NCBI GenBank assembly: GCA_024278455.1
Contig: JAJRTE010000011.1
Coordinates: 1-62,365 of the forward strand
DNA length: 62,365 nucleotides
Direction of reading: 5' to 3'
DNA from: Myxococcota bacterium
GTDB lineage: Bacteria > Myxococcota_A > UBA796 > JAJRTE01
The notes beneath the pieces were generated by a model. The model ran no database searches. It was given only the letters and a program-made list of their open reading frames with translations, and was not told the DNA's origin. A program made the position numbers and the translations under genes. Below are positions 18,262-27,690 of the stretch, one piece after another; position 1 is the stretch's first letter; every line of letters starts with the position of its first letter.

Positions 18262-19295
18262 CCGGGCGTGACGGAACGGTCTGCACTCGAGGGCTTGGGA
18301 TGCTGAGACGTGTTGCTCCCTATCTTGTCCTCTTTGTCGTCGTGGCCGCAGGTGCCCCGTGGATCGGGCCGGAACCGGTATCGTGGCATGCCGTGGTCAG
18401 GTGGCTCGAGGGGGCTGGGGACCGGGGAGGGCACATTTTCTTCACCTTGCGTGTGCCCCGGGTCTGGCTCGGCCTGCTCGCCGGAGGGACGCTGGCGGTG
18501 TCCGGTGCCGCGCTGCAGGTCTTGTTCCGCAATCCCCTGGTGGAGCCCTACACCCTGGGGATTACCGGGGGTGCCTCCCTCGGCGCGTTCCTGACCATCG
18601 TGTTTCCCGCGTTGGCCCTCACCTGGGGCCCGTTCTATTCCACCCAGTTGTTCGCACTGGCCGGTGCAGCACTCACCCTGTGGTTGATCTATCGCCTGGC
18701 ATCCGGGCCCGCCGGTATCGGGCTACAGACCCTCCTGCTGGCGGGCATCTCCGTCAGCGTCGTATGCATGGGCGTCATCGTGATGCTCACCTACGTCACT
18801 ACGCCGCACAAGCTCATGGTGTTTCAGCGGTGGATCATGGGAGGACTCGGCACGGTGGGATTCAGGGACCTGGCGTCGATCTCCCCGTTGCTGCTTCCCG
18901 GCGCCGGCGTTGTGCTCTTCCATTCGAGGGATCTCAACCACCTCGCGTTGGGAAACGACCTGGCTCGAGGCCATGGGGTGGAGGTGGGGCAGGTGCAGCG
19001 AGACGTATTCCTCGGTGCCGGGCTGAGCACGGCGGCGGTGGTGAGTGCGGCCGGTCCCATCGCGTTCGTCGGGCTGATTGTGCCTCACGCCGTGCGCCGG
19101 TTGAGCGGCGTCGACCAGCGGGTGGTCCTCCCCGCATCGTTCCTCCTCGGCGGGGCCGTGCTCGCCCTGTGCGACTGCGCGGCCCGGACACTCCTGTCAC
19201 CTTCCGAGTTGCCGGTGGGCATCATCACGTCAGTGGTGGGGGGGCCGTTGTTCATCACCCTCCTACTGCGGAGCGGCAGGAGGAACGGGGGGTAG
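18258..19295 (+). CDS. FecCD/BtuC-family ABC importer permease, 345 aa
   Basis: About ten membrane helices. The hallmark phrases are RVPRVWLGLLAGGTLAVSGA, FRNPLVEPYTLGITGGASLG and, near the C-terminus, GPIAFVGLIVPHAVRRLSG, the region that contacts the ATPase. It forms the translocation pore for the preceding two proteins. GTG at 18258 overlaps the upstream stop; ATG at 18300 (MLRRVAPYLV) is an alternative start that drops 14 non-hydrophobic residues. The operon order is binding protein, ATPase, permease. No TonB-dependent receptor gene lies nearby. The convergent CapA-like gene ends 65 bases away, and a G+C-rich dyad (GGCCC and GGGCC) lies between. Confidence 0.93.
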   Translation: MTGRDGTVCTRGLGMLRRVAPYLVLFVVVAAGAPWIGPEPVSWHAVVRWLEGAGDRGGHIFFTLRVPRVWLGLLAGGTLAVSGAALQVLFRNPLVEPYTLGITGGASLGAFLTIVFPALALTWGPFYSTQLFALAGAALTLWLIYRLASGPAGIGLQTLLLAGISVSVVCMGVIVMLTYVTTPHKLMVFQRWIMGGLGTVGFRDLASISPLLLPGAGVVLFHSRDLNHLALGNDLARGHGVEVGQVQRDVFLGAGLSTAAVVSAAGPIAFVGLIVPHAVRRLSGVDQRVVLPASFLLGGAVLALCDCAARTLLSPSELPVGIITSVVGGPLFITLLLRSGRRNGG

Positions 19296-19360
19296 CAGGG
19301 GCCGGCCCACCGGGCGTTCCCGGGCCGTGCTGGGACCATCCGTGCCGTTGCCGTCAGGCC

Positions 19361-20734
19361 TCACGGGAACTCGACGACGCCCATGACGCCGGTGTGTTGG
19401 AAGACGATCCGCTCGTTCCGCGACCTTTCGGGGCAGCCCGGGGAAATGTCCTGCTCGAGATAGGCGGGCTCGGAAATGCGGTTCAGGGTGCGAATCCTGG
19501 CTGCGGCCTCATCCGGCTCGAAGACCCCAGGGCTGCTGTGCATCCCATGGAGCGGCACGGCCTCTATCCGCCTGAACGTGATGGTTCGGCTCGAGGGGTC
19601 CCAGGAGATGTCCATGCGGGCGAGCAGGCCGAAGTCGGCGTGGAGTTCGCCCACCTTGCGCCCGCCGATGTCGGCGGCACCCCGCATGATCCCGTTGCCC
19701 AGGCTGTAGAAGATCAGCCCGTCCAGGTAACGCTCCACGCCCTGGACGCGGTGGGGGTGGTGGCCGAGCACGACATCCACGTCGTAGTCCCGTATGGCCA
19801 CCCGGTCGACCATGAGTTGGCGATCGATGGGGTACAGGATTCCCTCCTTGCCATCGTGGTTGGAGAGGATGCGAATGTCCACGTCGGCGTCGCGCAGTTT
19901 CTCCAAGGCGTCCCGGTAGCGGCTCACGTGGGCCACGCCGGGTTTATCGTGGGCTGCTCGAGCGGCAGTCGGGCCGCCGATACCGATCGCGACCATCCCG
20001 ATCCGAACGCCGTTGACCTCGAGAACGGCCGGGGAAGCGGCCTGGTCGAAGTCTTCACCGATGCCGGTGTAGGCGATATTGGAGGTAGCAGCGAAGTGCG
20101 CCAGGTTGGCGAGGGTTTCGCGGATGCCGGTGTCGCCGTAGTCGTAGGCGTGGTTGTTGGCGAGGCAGAAGAGGTTGAAGCCGGTGTGAATCAACTGTGC
20201 CACGCCGTTGGGGTGGCTCCTGAAGCAGAAGGCCTTGCCGGGGTCCACGGTCTGGAAATCGTTTCGGGCCGTCACCACAGTCTCGATGTTGGCGAAATTG
20301 ACGTCCCCGTCGATCCAACCTTCGAGGCCCTGTGTCAGGGTGGCGAAGGCGACGATGTCTCCCCAGACATCGATGCCGTCGGGGCGGACTGCCACCCTGT
20401 TCCGGTTGAAGTTGACATCGCCGATAGCGGTGATACGGAGCGACACTGGCTGCGGGTGGGGTGGGGGCGGCCTGTCGTCGCCCGTCTCGGGCTTCGAGCA
20501 GGCGGGATCCGGATCGTCGTCGACCTCGAGCGCTGCGGGTTCCGCGGGACCGGCGTCCGGCGTGAGGGGGGCAAGAGGGGCATCGGCTGCTGGTGTCTCC
20601 TGGTGGCTTTGGGCAACAGGGGTGTCGCCCGTCCGTGGCACGGGGAGACATCCCGGCGATCCCACGGCGGTCGAGGCGGCGAGAAGAGCGGGCAGGATGC
20701 CCTGGACGAGCAGGTTGTGAGAGGCTGTGCGCAA
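19361..20734 (-). CDS. CapA-family metallophosphoesterase-like protein, 457 aa
   Basis: Calcineurin-like fold of the CapA/PGA_cap group. Characteristic phrases are ITAIGDVNFNRN (first metal motif), NFANIETVV, FCLANNHAYDYGDTG (the NNH motif) and LGHHPHRVQGVE (second metal motif), all in family order. The N-terminus is a signal sequence ending near GSPGC, not an ideal lipobox. Residues about 30-95 are a low-complexity Pro/Ala/Asp-rich linker before the catalytic domain. CapA proteins take part in poly-gamma-glutamate capsule synthesis, but no capB or capC is nearby, so this may act on another envelope polymer. The gene precedes, on the same strand, nothing it obviously depends on. Confidence 0.85.
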   Translation of the reverse strand: MRTASHNLLVQGILPALLAASTAVGSPGCLPVPRTGDTPVAQSHQETPAADAPLAPLTPDAGPAEPAALEVDDDPDPACSKPETGDDRPPPPHPQPVSLRITAIGDVNFNRNRVAVRPDGIDVWGDIVAFATLTQGLEGWIDGDVNFANIETVVTARNDFQTVDPGKAFCFRSHPNGVAQLIHTGFNLFCLANNHAYDYGDTGIRETLANLAHFAATSNIAYTGIGEDFDQAASPAVLEVNGVRIGMVAIGIGGPTAARAAHDKPGVAHVSRYRDALEKLRDADVDIRILSNHDGKEGILYPIDRQLMVDRVAIRDYDVDVVLGHHPHRVQGVERYLDGLIFYSLGNGIMRGAADIGGRKVGELHADFGLLARMDISWDPSSRTITFRRIEAVPLHGMHSSPGVFEPDEAAARIRTLNRISEPAYLEQDISPGCPERSRNERIVFQHTGVMGVVEFP

Positions 20735-20905
20735 TGGAGGCTCCCGAATGTTGTGCCGCCAGGGTGGCAGAGATCCTCGAGGAATGCATAGCCCATCGAG
20801 CGCGACGGGTCAAGCGCGCGGGTGTGCTGAGGGCCTCGAGCGGGTGGCATGAACCGAGGGCGGGAGGGCGAGCATCCGCGATCGAGCGCGCGGCACGGGG
20901 TGACT

Positions 20906-23848
20906 TCAGTCCTCGAGAGCTGATGCGACCTGGGCCATGTCGGAGAAGGGCAGGTCGAGGGCGAGTGGTCCGCCGAAGGCGCCGCGGTCGTTCCGGGTGT
21001 CATCCGGGTCGTCGTAGCCGGCGTCGGGATGGCCGGAGTCGATGGCCGGGGACCCTTGGGCCAGGTGGTAGTCGTCGTCTTCGGGAATGTCATCGGTGGG
21101 ATCGTCGACGAACAGCGGATCCTGGTTGAGGTCGTGTTCGGTGGTGCTCAAACCGGTGAGGCCGTCGGAGCCGGATGGGAGGAAGAAGAGGTTGTATTGG
21201 GATGTGAGGAAACCGGGCGAAGTCACCATGACGTTGGCACCGCTCGCGGCCGTGTTGAAAGCCAGGATGTTGTTGGTCATGTCCATCGAGCCCGACACCA
21301 TGCGAATGGCGCCGCCTTCGCCCACGGCATGGTTTCCGGCCAAGGTGTTGTTCGTCAGTTCGCCACCGCTGGCCGTGTTGGCGATCCAGATCCCGCCCCC
21401 GTCCTTGTCGGCAGCGTCGTTGTATGCGATGACGTTGTTGCGGATGACGGCGTAGGCCTCGTAGAGGCAGATTCCGGCGCCTTTTCCGGGGACCACCGGG
21501 ACATCGTCCAGGTCTTCGGAGCGGTTGTAGACGATCACGTTGTCGACGATGACCGGGCCGCTGTCGAAGGCGTAGATACCGGCACCGTCACGGCCGGCAT
21601 GGTTTTCGGCGATCAGGTTGCCGGAGATTTCCCCGCTGGACTGGGAGAGATTGATGCCGGCCGCATCGTAGGCGGCGCTGTTCCAGCGAATGATGTTGTC
21701 CACCACGGCGGCGGGTGCCAGGTCGAGGTAGAGCGCGCCCCCACTTCCGGAGACCTCGTTGAGTTCGATGATGTTCCCTTCGATTCTCGGGGACGCGCCC
21801 CGGGTGCAGATGGCGCCGCCGTAGCGGAGCCCGGTGAGTTCGCCGAGCGCGTAGCCGCAGGTGCCACCTTCGGTTCCGCGTCCGCCGGTGATCGTGAACC
21901 CCTTGACCACGGCTGGGCTGTCGAGTCCCTCGCCGTTCGTGAACAGGAAAACCGAGTCGTGCCCGGCCGGGTCGTCCTCGAGGCCTCCCGCATCGATGAT
22001 CGTGTCATCCGGACCGTTCGTGCTGACGAGGTAGAGGTTTTTGCCGGCGAAGTCGATCTTTTCGTAGTAGGTCCCGGGGCCGACCACGACAGTATCCCCG
22101 CCGCTGGCAGCATCGATGGCATCTTGAATACGGGAAAAGGTTGGCACACCGGCGAAAAGGGGTTCACCATCCACGGTGACCGCCGCCTGCACCGGGAAAT
22201 CCAGGCCGTCACAGTTCTCGTCGATCCCATTGTCGGGCACCTCGGCCGTGGCCGGGGAGATGCCGGCGTCGGCGTCGTCGCAGTCCAGGCGGTTGGTTGC
22301 GTAGCCCGGCGGAGGCGAGCAGGTGAACTCGGGGGCAGCCGCCTGGTCGCCATAGCCATCGGCGTCGGCGTCGGGGTAGGCCTCGATGTCGGGGTCTTCG
22401 TCGACGGCGCCGTCGCAGTCGTTGTCCGTGCCGTCGCACCCGTCGGAAGCGCCTGGGTAGACCTGGGCGGAGAGGTCGTTGCAGTCCCCGTCCCGCTCTG
22501 ATGCCCCGTCGCCGTCGTCGTCGAGGCAGTCGTTGGTGCCATCCTGGTCCTGGTCCATGCCGGCGATAGCGGGATCCTGGTCGTCGCAGTCGCCCTGGCG
22601 TTCGGTCAGGCCGTCGCCGTCGTCGTCGAGGCAGTCGTTGGTGCCATCCTGGTCCTGGTCCATGCCGGCCACGCCGGGATCCGTATCGTCACAATCTCCG
22701 GCCGACTCGGAGATGCCGTCTCCGTCGTCGTCGGTGCAGTCGCTCGTTCCGTCGCCGTCGCCGTCGATGGCGCCGATGGTGGGGTCGGAGTCGTCGCAGT
22801 CGCCCTGGAGTTCGGTCAAGCCGTCGCCGTCGTCGTCGGAGCAGTCGTTGGTGCCATCGAGGTCGTTGTCCAGGCTGCCGACGGCGGGGTTGGAGTCGTC
22901 GCAATCGCCCTGGAGTTCGGTCAGGCCGTCGCCGTCGTCGTCGGAGCAGTCGCTGGTCCCGTCGCCGTCATTGTCCGTGCCGCCGATGGTGGGGTCGGCG
23001 TCATCGCAGTCGCCCTGGAGTTCGGTCAAGCCGTCTCCGTCGTCGTCGGAGCAGTCGTTGGTGCCATCGAGGTCGTTGTCCAGGGTGGCGGTGTCGGGGT
23101 CGGTATCGTCGCAATCGCCCTGGAGTTCGGATAGGCCGTCGCCGTCGTCGTCGTGGCAGTCGTCGGTCCCGTCGCCGTCTTCGTCCGTTCCGCACAAGGT
23201 CGGGTCCAGGTCGTTCGGGTCGCCCTGGAGTTCGGAATAGCCATCCTGGTCGTCGTCGATGCAGTCGGAAGTGCCGTCCAGATCGTTGTCGACCCAGACC
23301 ACCGCAGGATCGGAGTCGTCGCAGTCACCCTCGAGGCGCGTGTAGCCATCGCCGTCCTCGTCGATGCAGTCGGGGAGGCCGTCCCCGTCGATGTCGCCCT
23401 GGATGCCAGCATCGAAGTCGTCGCAGTCACCCTCGGCCAGGGTCAGGCCGTCGCCGTCGTAGTCGCGATAGGGGGCGTCCGGTCCTTCGGTGGAATAGCA
23501 TGCGTAGTACTCGGTCCAGACCGTTTCGTAGTATCCGCACTCGGTGTTGTTGAGAAAGACCTGGATCACCTGCTGGGGATCGACGGGGGTCCACCAGGAG
23601 AGGTCGATGCAGTCCCACACCTGGATCTTGACCGCGCCGACGTCGTCCTCCCACAACTCGTCGTCGGGCTGATCCAGGTCGAATTCGATGACCACCTCGA
23701 AGTCGGGAGACACGCCGGGGTCCACGAGGGGGGCGGCTTCGTCTTCGCCGACACACTCGAGCCATTCTTCGAACGGTCCTTCCATGCAGCCGGTCGAGAA
23801 GGAGGCCGCTGCGAGAGAGCAACACAGGAGGAACGCCTTGGGTTTCAT
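20906..23848 (-). CDS. MopE-repeat and right-handed beta-helix lipoprotein, 980 aa
   Basis: Signal peptide with lipobox ending at Cys21 (SFSTGC). Residues about 22-128 are a small unique domain. Residues about 129-480 are some ten units of about 35 residues built on DDDGDGLTELQGDCDD, an Asp-rich Ca-binding loop of the thrombospondin-type-3/MopE kind, closing with a classical MopE unit (CDGTDNDCDGAVDE). From about 540 to the end is a parallel beta-helix of the pectate-lyase type, opening with FSRIQDAIDAASGGDTVVV and running through GG-rich turns. The design suggests a surface lipoprotein whose rigid, calcium-stabilised stalk carries a beta-helix. Two related proteins occur in this window (37780-39399 and 59358-61745). 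Confidence 0.88.
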   Translation of the reverse strand: MKPKAFLLCCSLAAASFSTGCMEGPFEEWLECVGEDEAAPLVDPGVSPDFEVVIEFDLDQPDDELWEDDVGAVKIQVWDCIDLSWWTPVDPQQVIQVFLNNTECGYYETVWTEYYACYSTEGPDAPYRDYDGDGLTLAEGDCDDFDAGIQGDIDGDGLPDCIDEDGDGYTRLEGDCDDSDPAVVWVDNDLDGTSDCIDDDQDGYSELQGDPNDLDPTLCGTDEDGDGTDDCHDDDGDGLSELQGDCDDTDPDTATLDNDLDGTNDCSDDDGDGLTELQGDCDDADPTIGGTDNDGDGTSDCSDDDGDGLTELQGDCDDSNPAVGSLDNDLDGTNDCSDDDGDGLTELQGDCDDSDPTIGAIDGDGDGTSDCTDDDGDGISESAGDCDDTDPGVAGMDQDQDGTNDCLDDDGDGLTERQGDCDDQDPAIAGMDQDQDGTNDCLDDDGDGASERDGDCNDLSAQVYPGASDGCDGTDNDCDGAVDEDPDIEAYPDADADGYGDQAAAPEFTCSPPPGYATNRLDCDDADAGISPATAEVPDNGIDENCDGLDFPVQAAVTVDGEPLFAGVPTFSRIQDAIDAASGGDTVVVGPGTYYEKIDFAGKNLYLVSTNGPDDTIIDAGGLEDDPAGHDSVFLFTNGEGLDSPAVVKGFTITGGRGTEGGTCGYALGELTGLRYGGAICTRGASPRIEGNIIELNEVSGSGGALYLDLAPAAVVDNIIRWNSAAYDAAGINLSQSSGEISGNLIAENHAGRDGAGIYAFDSGPVIVDNVIVYNRSEDLDDVPVVPGKGAGICLYEAYAVIRNNVIAYNDAADKDGGGIWIANTASGGELTNNTLAGNHAVGEGGAIRMVSGSMDMTNNILAFNTAASGANVMVTSPGFLTSQYNLFFLPSGSDGLTGLSTTEHDLNQDPLFVDDPTDDIPEDDDYHLAQGSPAIDSGHPDAGYDDPDDTRNDRGAFGGPLALDLPFSDMAQVASALED
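22408..23464 (-). repeat. about ten tandem 105-bp coding repeats
   Basis: In-frame tandem repeat within the preceding gene. Units of about 105 bases encode D-D-D-G-D-G-L-[TS]-E-L-Q-G-D-C-D-D and a D-G-T-[SN]-D-C tail. Middle units are nearly identical at DNA level, with only a few changes such as TERQG for TELQG; outer units have diverged. Such an array can lengthen or shorten by recombination. Confidence 0.85.
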
Positions 23849-23861
23849 GATGCTGCATCCT

Positions 23862-24371
23862 CTACTGGAGGCCGTTGAGGAGGGCTTGAGAACAGTAGTA
23901 TGTCTTGAACCGCGTCGCTACCGTGTCGCCATTCTCGAAGACCAGTTCGACGGTGCCCTTGCAAGGGTCGCCCTCGAGCGCTTCGGCCTCCGAAGGCAGG
24001 ATGCGCACGTCGAGGGTGGCGCCGGTGGTCTCGTGAGACACGACGGCACCGTTCTCGACGGTGCTGAAGAACCCGCCGGTGCCGTCCGCAGTCCGCCAGG
24101 CGGACACGACCCAGTCTCCTTCCCCCATGGGTTGGGAGTCGCTGGTCATCTTCGCGCACAGGTTTTCCAGGTTGGAGAAGACGACGATGATATTCCGGGT
24201 ATTGTAGTCGTAGCCGTAGACTGCCGACTCCGCGCGTCCCAGTTCATGGCCGTAGAGCGGGTCGATGACATTGTTGCACCCGGCTGACAGAAGGAGGGTG
24301 AGGAGAGCCGCTATCAGGTGCTGCACGATGCCGGCCCGGTGTTTTTTCGACGGAAAGGGTCGATCTCGCAT
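23862..24371 (-). CDS. small lipoprotein of unknown function, 169 aa
   Basis: Starts MRDRPFPSKKHRAG, a basic leader, then a hydrophobic stretch ending in the good lipobox LLSAGC at about residue 31. The mature part (about 138 residues) looks like a compact beta-rich domain with Cys residues around LENLCAKM, DPCKGTVEL and TYYCSQ, which could pair. I recognise no family. It ends 14 bases before the start of the MopE/beta-helix lipoprotein on the same strand, so the two are probably one operon and may act together at the envelope. The start is supported by AGGGAATT just upstream; a longer frame of 34 more codons is rejected as it puts the signal sequence too far in. Confidence 0.75.
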   Translation of the reverse strand: MRDRPFPSKKHRAGIVQHLIAALLTLLLSAGCNNVIDPLYGHELGRAESAVYGYDYNTRNIIVVFSNLENLCAKMTSDSQPMGEGDWVVSAWRTADGTGGFFSTVENGAVVSHETTGATLDVRILPSEAEALEGDPCKGTVELVFENGDTVATRFKTYYCSQALLNGLQ

Positions 24372-24509
24372 CGGAATTCCCTGTGTTATTCTGGTCGTCG
24401 GACAGCCCTTGGTGCTGCTGTGGTGCCCGGTTGTCTCGCTGTTCTGTCGGCGCTTCTTGCCCATTCTATCCATGATCGAGGCGTGGCATCAAGGGGCACC
24501 ACCATTTGC

Positions 24510-24538
24510 TTGCAAAACAGACACACATCCGATAGGGT
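24510..24538 (+). promoter_or_regulatory. weak promoter candidate before the esterase gene
   Basis: TTGCAA (24510-24515), exactly 17 bases, then TAGGGT (24533-24538): four and three consensus matches. It lies 46 bases before the esterase start in the divergent region with the lipoprotein operon. Confidence 0.3.
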
Positions 24539-24584
24539 GCACTCGGCACGCTCGAGGCGCGAGGCTGAGGGATGAGGGAGCATC

Positions 24585-25295
24585 ATGAGCGACGCATTGG
24601 TATTGCACCGTTCTTTCTACTCGATGGCTCTGGGCCGGGAGAAGAATTACTGTATCTACCTCCCGGCGAGCTATCCGCACGCGGAAGAGAGGCACTATTC
24701 GACAGTCTATCTTCTTCCAGGCCTGATGGACTACGAGAGAACCTGGATCGACAAGGGGCATGTCCACGAGCAGATGGACGCACTGATCGGGGAGGGGCGG
24801 ATCGGTGAGATGATCATCGTCATGCCCGACAAGGATGGCGCTGCCCTTGCCGAGGAGCGGCATGCGGCGTTCGCGGCATATCTCGGGGGGGATCTGATCG
24901 AGCATATCGACAACGAGTTCCGAACCATCCCATCCCGGGGACACCGCGGGGTCGAGGGGCTGTCGCTCGGGGCGGCCTGGGCCGTTCGCATGGCGCTGAA
25001 CTGGCCTGAGCTGTATTGTTCCGTCGGCAGCCTGAGCGGCGGTTTCGGGGACGAAACCTATCGGCTCGTGCTTGAGAATGAATCGCGTTTGCGCGGACTG
25101 GGTATGCGGTTCAGGGTCGGCGTCGGACTCGGGGAGTCGGAACACGTTCCGAACAACCTGCGTTTCGTCGCATTTCTCCAGGAGCGCGGCTTCTATTGCG
25201 AGTTCGACCCCATGGACGGGCCGCACGACTGGCCCCTGTGGGCGCACCAGATACGCAACTCCTTGCAATTCCACTACTATTCATTCAACTCATGA
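24585..25295 (+). CDS. alpha/beta-hydrolase esterase, 236 aa
   Basis: Putative serine esterase of the esterase-D/feruloyl-esterase-like group. The strand YSTVYLLPGLMDYE forms the oxyanion region, the nucleophile Ser is in the elbow GLSLGAAWA (G-x-S-x-G), and a terminal His follows in GPHDWPLWAH. No signal peptide is visible, so it is cytoplasmic. The start has GAGGGAGC upstream. It is divergent from the lipoprotein operon and is followed by the Prc-like protease gene after 165 bases. The natural substrate cannot be told; family members hydrolyse S-formylglutathione, feruloyl esters or enterobactin-type esters. Confidence 0.82.
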   Translation: MSDALVLHRSFYSMALGREKNYCIYLPASYPHAEERHYSTVYLLPGLMDYERTWIDKGHVHEQMDALIGEGRIGEMIIVMPDKDGAALAEERHAAFAAYLGGDLIEHIDNEFRTIPSRGHRGVEGLSLGAAWAVRMALNWPELYCSVGSLSGGFGDETYRLVLENESRLRGLGMRFRVGVGLGESEHVPNNLRFVAFLQERGFYCEFDPMDGPHDWPLWAHQIRNSLQFHYYSFNS

Positions 25296-25460
25296 GGTTT
25301 GATGCCGCCTGGCAGCGCTGCCGCGCCTGCGCCCGCTCAAGCGGACGTACCGGTTCCGCTCGAGAAGCACTTTCCGGCGAGCTTGCATGATGGTATACAT
25401 AAACGATGTTTTGGTGGATCAGCAGCGGTTCCCGGCGCTGCGAACCTGCTCGAGGCGTAC

Positions 25461-27689
25461 ATGACGAGACGAGCCACTTTCGCGTTCCTGGCAGGGCTGA
25501 CGGTTGCAGCGTTGGGGCTCACTCCGCCTCCGAGCAGTCCGCTCGAGCCGGCCGACTACCAGCCCTACATCGCATCCGTGGTGGCGGACTACTTGACGCA
25601 CTATCACTATCGGCGAGCGCCGTTGGATGACGAGATGTCGGGACGCATCCTGGAGGCGTATCTGGACTCGTTGGACTACAACCATCTTTTCTTCCTGGCG
25701 TCGGACATCGAGGACTTCCGGGCGAACCGGTTTCGTCTGGACGATGATCTCAAGGAGAATCCCGCGAACCTGGCCCTGGCTTTCGACATTTTCAACCGGT
25801 ATCGGGAGCGTATCGAGCAGCGGATGGTCGCGGTGCAGGCACAGCTCGACAAGGGATTCGACTTCACAGTGGATGAGACCTACGATCTTGAGCGGCACGA
25901 GCATGGTTGGGCGTCCACCGCCGCCGAACTCGACGACATCTGGCGGAAGCGGCTCAAGGAGGACATGATTCGTTTCAAGCTCCGTGGCAAGCCGGAGCAG
26001 GATGCGATAGACCTGCTGAAGAAACGTTACGACCGGCTGCTGGACACGATTCGGCAGCTCGACGAGACCGACGTGCTGGAGGAGTTTCTCTCCAGTGCGG
26101 CGAGCTGTTTCGACCCGCACTCATCGTACCTCAAGCCCATCACACGAGAGAATTTCGACATCGAGCTTGGGCAATCGTTGGAGGGGATCGGCGCAAGTCT
26201 TCGGCGAGAGGGGGAATACACGGTCATCGTGGAGCTGATCAAGGGAGGTCCGGCGGAGCGGAGCGGTCAGTTGGCTCCCCAGGACAAGATCATCGCCGTG
26301 GCCCAGGGGGACGGCGAGTTCGAGGACGTCATAGACATGAGGCTGGACAACGTGGTGAAGAAGATACGCGGTCGCAAGGGAACGGTGGTTCGGCTGACCG
26401 TCATCCCGGCCGGTGCCCGCGACCCTTCCGAAACCAAGGAAGTCCGGCTCGTGCGGGATCGGATCGAAATCACGGCGAACGACCCCAAGGCGACGATTCG
26501 ATCCGTACAGACCTCCAGCGGACGGACGTTGCACATTGGTGTCATCGAGGTTCCATCGTTCAACCTGGAGACCGAGGCCAGGAACCGGGGTGACCCTGAC
26601 TACAAGAGCACGACCAGGCAGGTCGCACCGCTGCTCGCGGACCTCGAGGCCCAGGGTATCGACGGGCTCGTGCTCGATCTTCGGGCGAATGGCGGTGGCG
26701 CGTTGGACGAGGCTGTCGCCTTGACAGGTCTATTCATCGAGGACGGGCCGGTCGTCCAGATACGTAACGCCCTCGGGCAGGTCCAGGTGCAGGTGGACGA
26801 GGACAGGACCATGCTCTACGGTGGCCCGCTCATGGTGCTGACCAGTGTCCTCAGCGCATCGGCCTCCGAGATCCTGGCCGGCGCCATCCAGGACTACGAT
26901 CGAGGGCTCGTCGTTGGGACGACAACGCACGGCAAGGGTACCGTTCAGAACCTCATTTCCCTCGAGACACCCCTCTTGCTGCGGATGAGACGCCCCCCCC
27001 CGAAGGACGTGGCCGGGTCGCTCAAGATTACCACCTTCAAGTTCTATCGCGTGTCGGGGGGCTCCACCCAGCACAAGGGCGTCCAACCCGATGTTACGCT
27101 GCCATCTCCTTATGATGCCCTTCCTGTCGGCGAAGACCAACTCCCATACGCATTGCCGTGGGACCATATCGACCCCGTGCCGCACCGCTCCTATCATCTG
27201 CCACGGTCCATTGTTCCGGAACTCCGATCCCGCTCCCAGTCCCGTGTCAAGGCCAATCCCGAGTTCAGGTACCTCGAGGAAGACAGCGTCTACCTGCGGG
27301 AAGCCCAGAAAAAGACCGAGGTCAGCCTCAACTTTGCCGTCCGCCTGGCCGAGAAGGAGGCTCTGGACGCAAAAGAAGCTGCGAGGGACAGTGAGCGAAT
27401 GTCCCGGCGGGGTGGAGCGGCATCGAGCGCCACGTTCGAGACCCCTGCACCTGGTGACCAGCCGCCCGGCACGCCCCCACCAGGAATCGGGGGGGTGGCC
27501 CCGGAGGGTGCCGCTGCCGCGGCCCCGTCACCCTCACCGGCCACGGCCACGCCCGAGGAGAAGGGCCAACTGGCGCGGGAAAACGACTTCATCCTCGACG
27601 AGTCGCTCAATATCATGGCCGACTTCATCGGGTTGCAGACCAGGGACAGTCTGGCAGAACACCCGGAACCGGTCGGATCCTCGAGATAG
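25461..27689 (+). CDS. tail-specific protease Prc/Tsp-like (S41), 742 aa
   Basis: Periplasmic C-terminal processing protease. Signal peptide at residues 1-24; an N-terminal Tsp helical domain (YHYRRAPLDDEMSGRILEAY and FLASDIEDF are typical); a PDZ domain about 235-315; the S41 catalytic core with Ser467 in LSASASE, Asp478 and Lys492 in HGKGTVQ, at the same spacing as Ser430/Asp441/Lys455 of E. coli Tsp. The C-terminal region (about 600-700) has a Pro/Ala-rich linker. It trims or degrades envelope proteins from their C-termini. The start is chosen at MTRRATFAF, preceded by GAGG. A C9 run (26993-27001) encodes Pro-Pro-Pro. Its stop abuts that of the convergent sulfotransferase gene. Confidence 0.92.
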   Translation: MTRRATFAFLAGLTVAALGLTPPPSSPLEPADYQPYIASVVADYLTHYHYRRAPLDDEMSGRILEAYLDSLDYNHLFFLASDIEDFRANRFRLDDDLKENPANLALAFDIFNRYRERIEQRMVAVQAQLDKGFDFTVDETYDLERHEHGWASTAAELDDIWRKRLKEDMIRFKLRGKPEQDAIDLLKKRYDRLLDTIRQLDETDVLEEFLSSAASCFDPHSSYLKPITRENFDIELGQSLEGIGASLRREGEYTVIVELIKGGPAERSGQLAPQDKIIAVAQGDGEFEDVIDMRLDNVVKKIRGRKGTVVRLTVIPAGARDPSETKEVRLVRDRIEITANDPKATIRSVQTSSGRTLHIGVIEVPSFNLETEARNRGDPDYKSTTRQVAPLLADLEAQGIDGLVLDLRANGGGALDEAVALTGLFIEDGPVVQIRNALGQVQVQVDEDRTMLYGGPLMVLTSVLSASASEILAGAIQDYDRGLVVGTTTHGKGTVQNLISLETPLLLRMRRPPPKDVAGSLKITTFKFYRVSGGSTQHKGVQPDVTLPSPYDALPVGEDQLPYALPWDHIDPVPHRSYHLPRSIVPELRSRSQSRVKANPEFRYLEEDSVYLREAQKKTEVSLNFAVRLAEKEALDAKEAARDSERMSRRGGAASSATFETPAPGDQPPGTPPPGIGGVAPEGAAAAAPSPSPATATPEEKGQLARENDFILDESLNIMADFIGLQTRDSLAEHPEPVGSSR

Positions 27690-27690
27690 G

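Noticed and set aside
18359..20791. 810-codon rightward open frame across permease and CapA
   Set aside because: Spans two well-supported genes in another frame and on the other strand; caused by high G+C.
21029..22501. 490-codon rightward frame over the beta-helix
   Set aside because: Antisense shadow of the MopE/beta-helix gene, rich in Val/Gly from its repeats.
24490..24515. Possible sigma54 promoter GGCAC...TTGC near the esterase gene
   Set aside because: The GG to GC distance is one base off the strict spacing in each registry tried.
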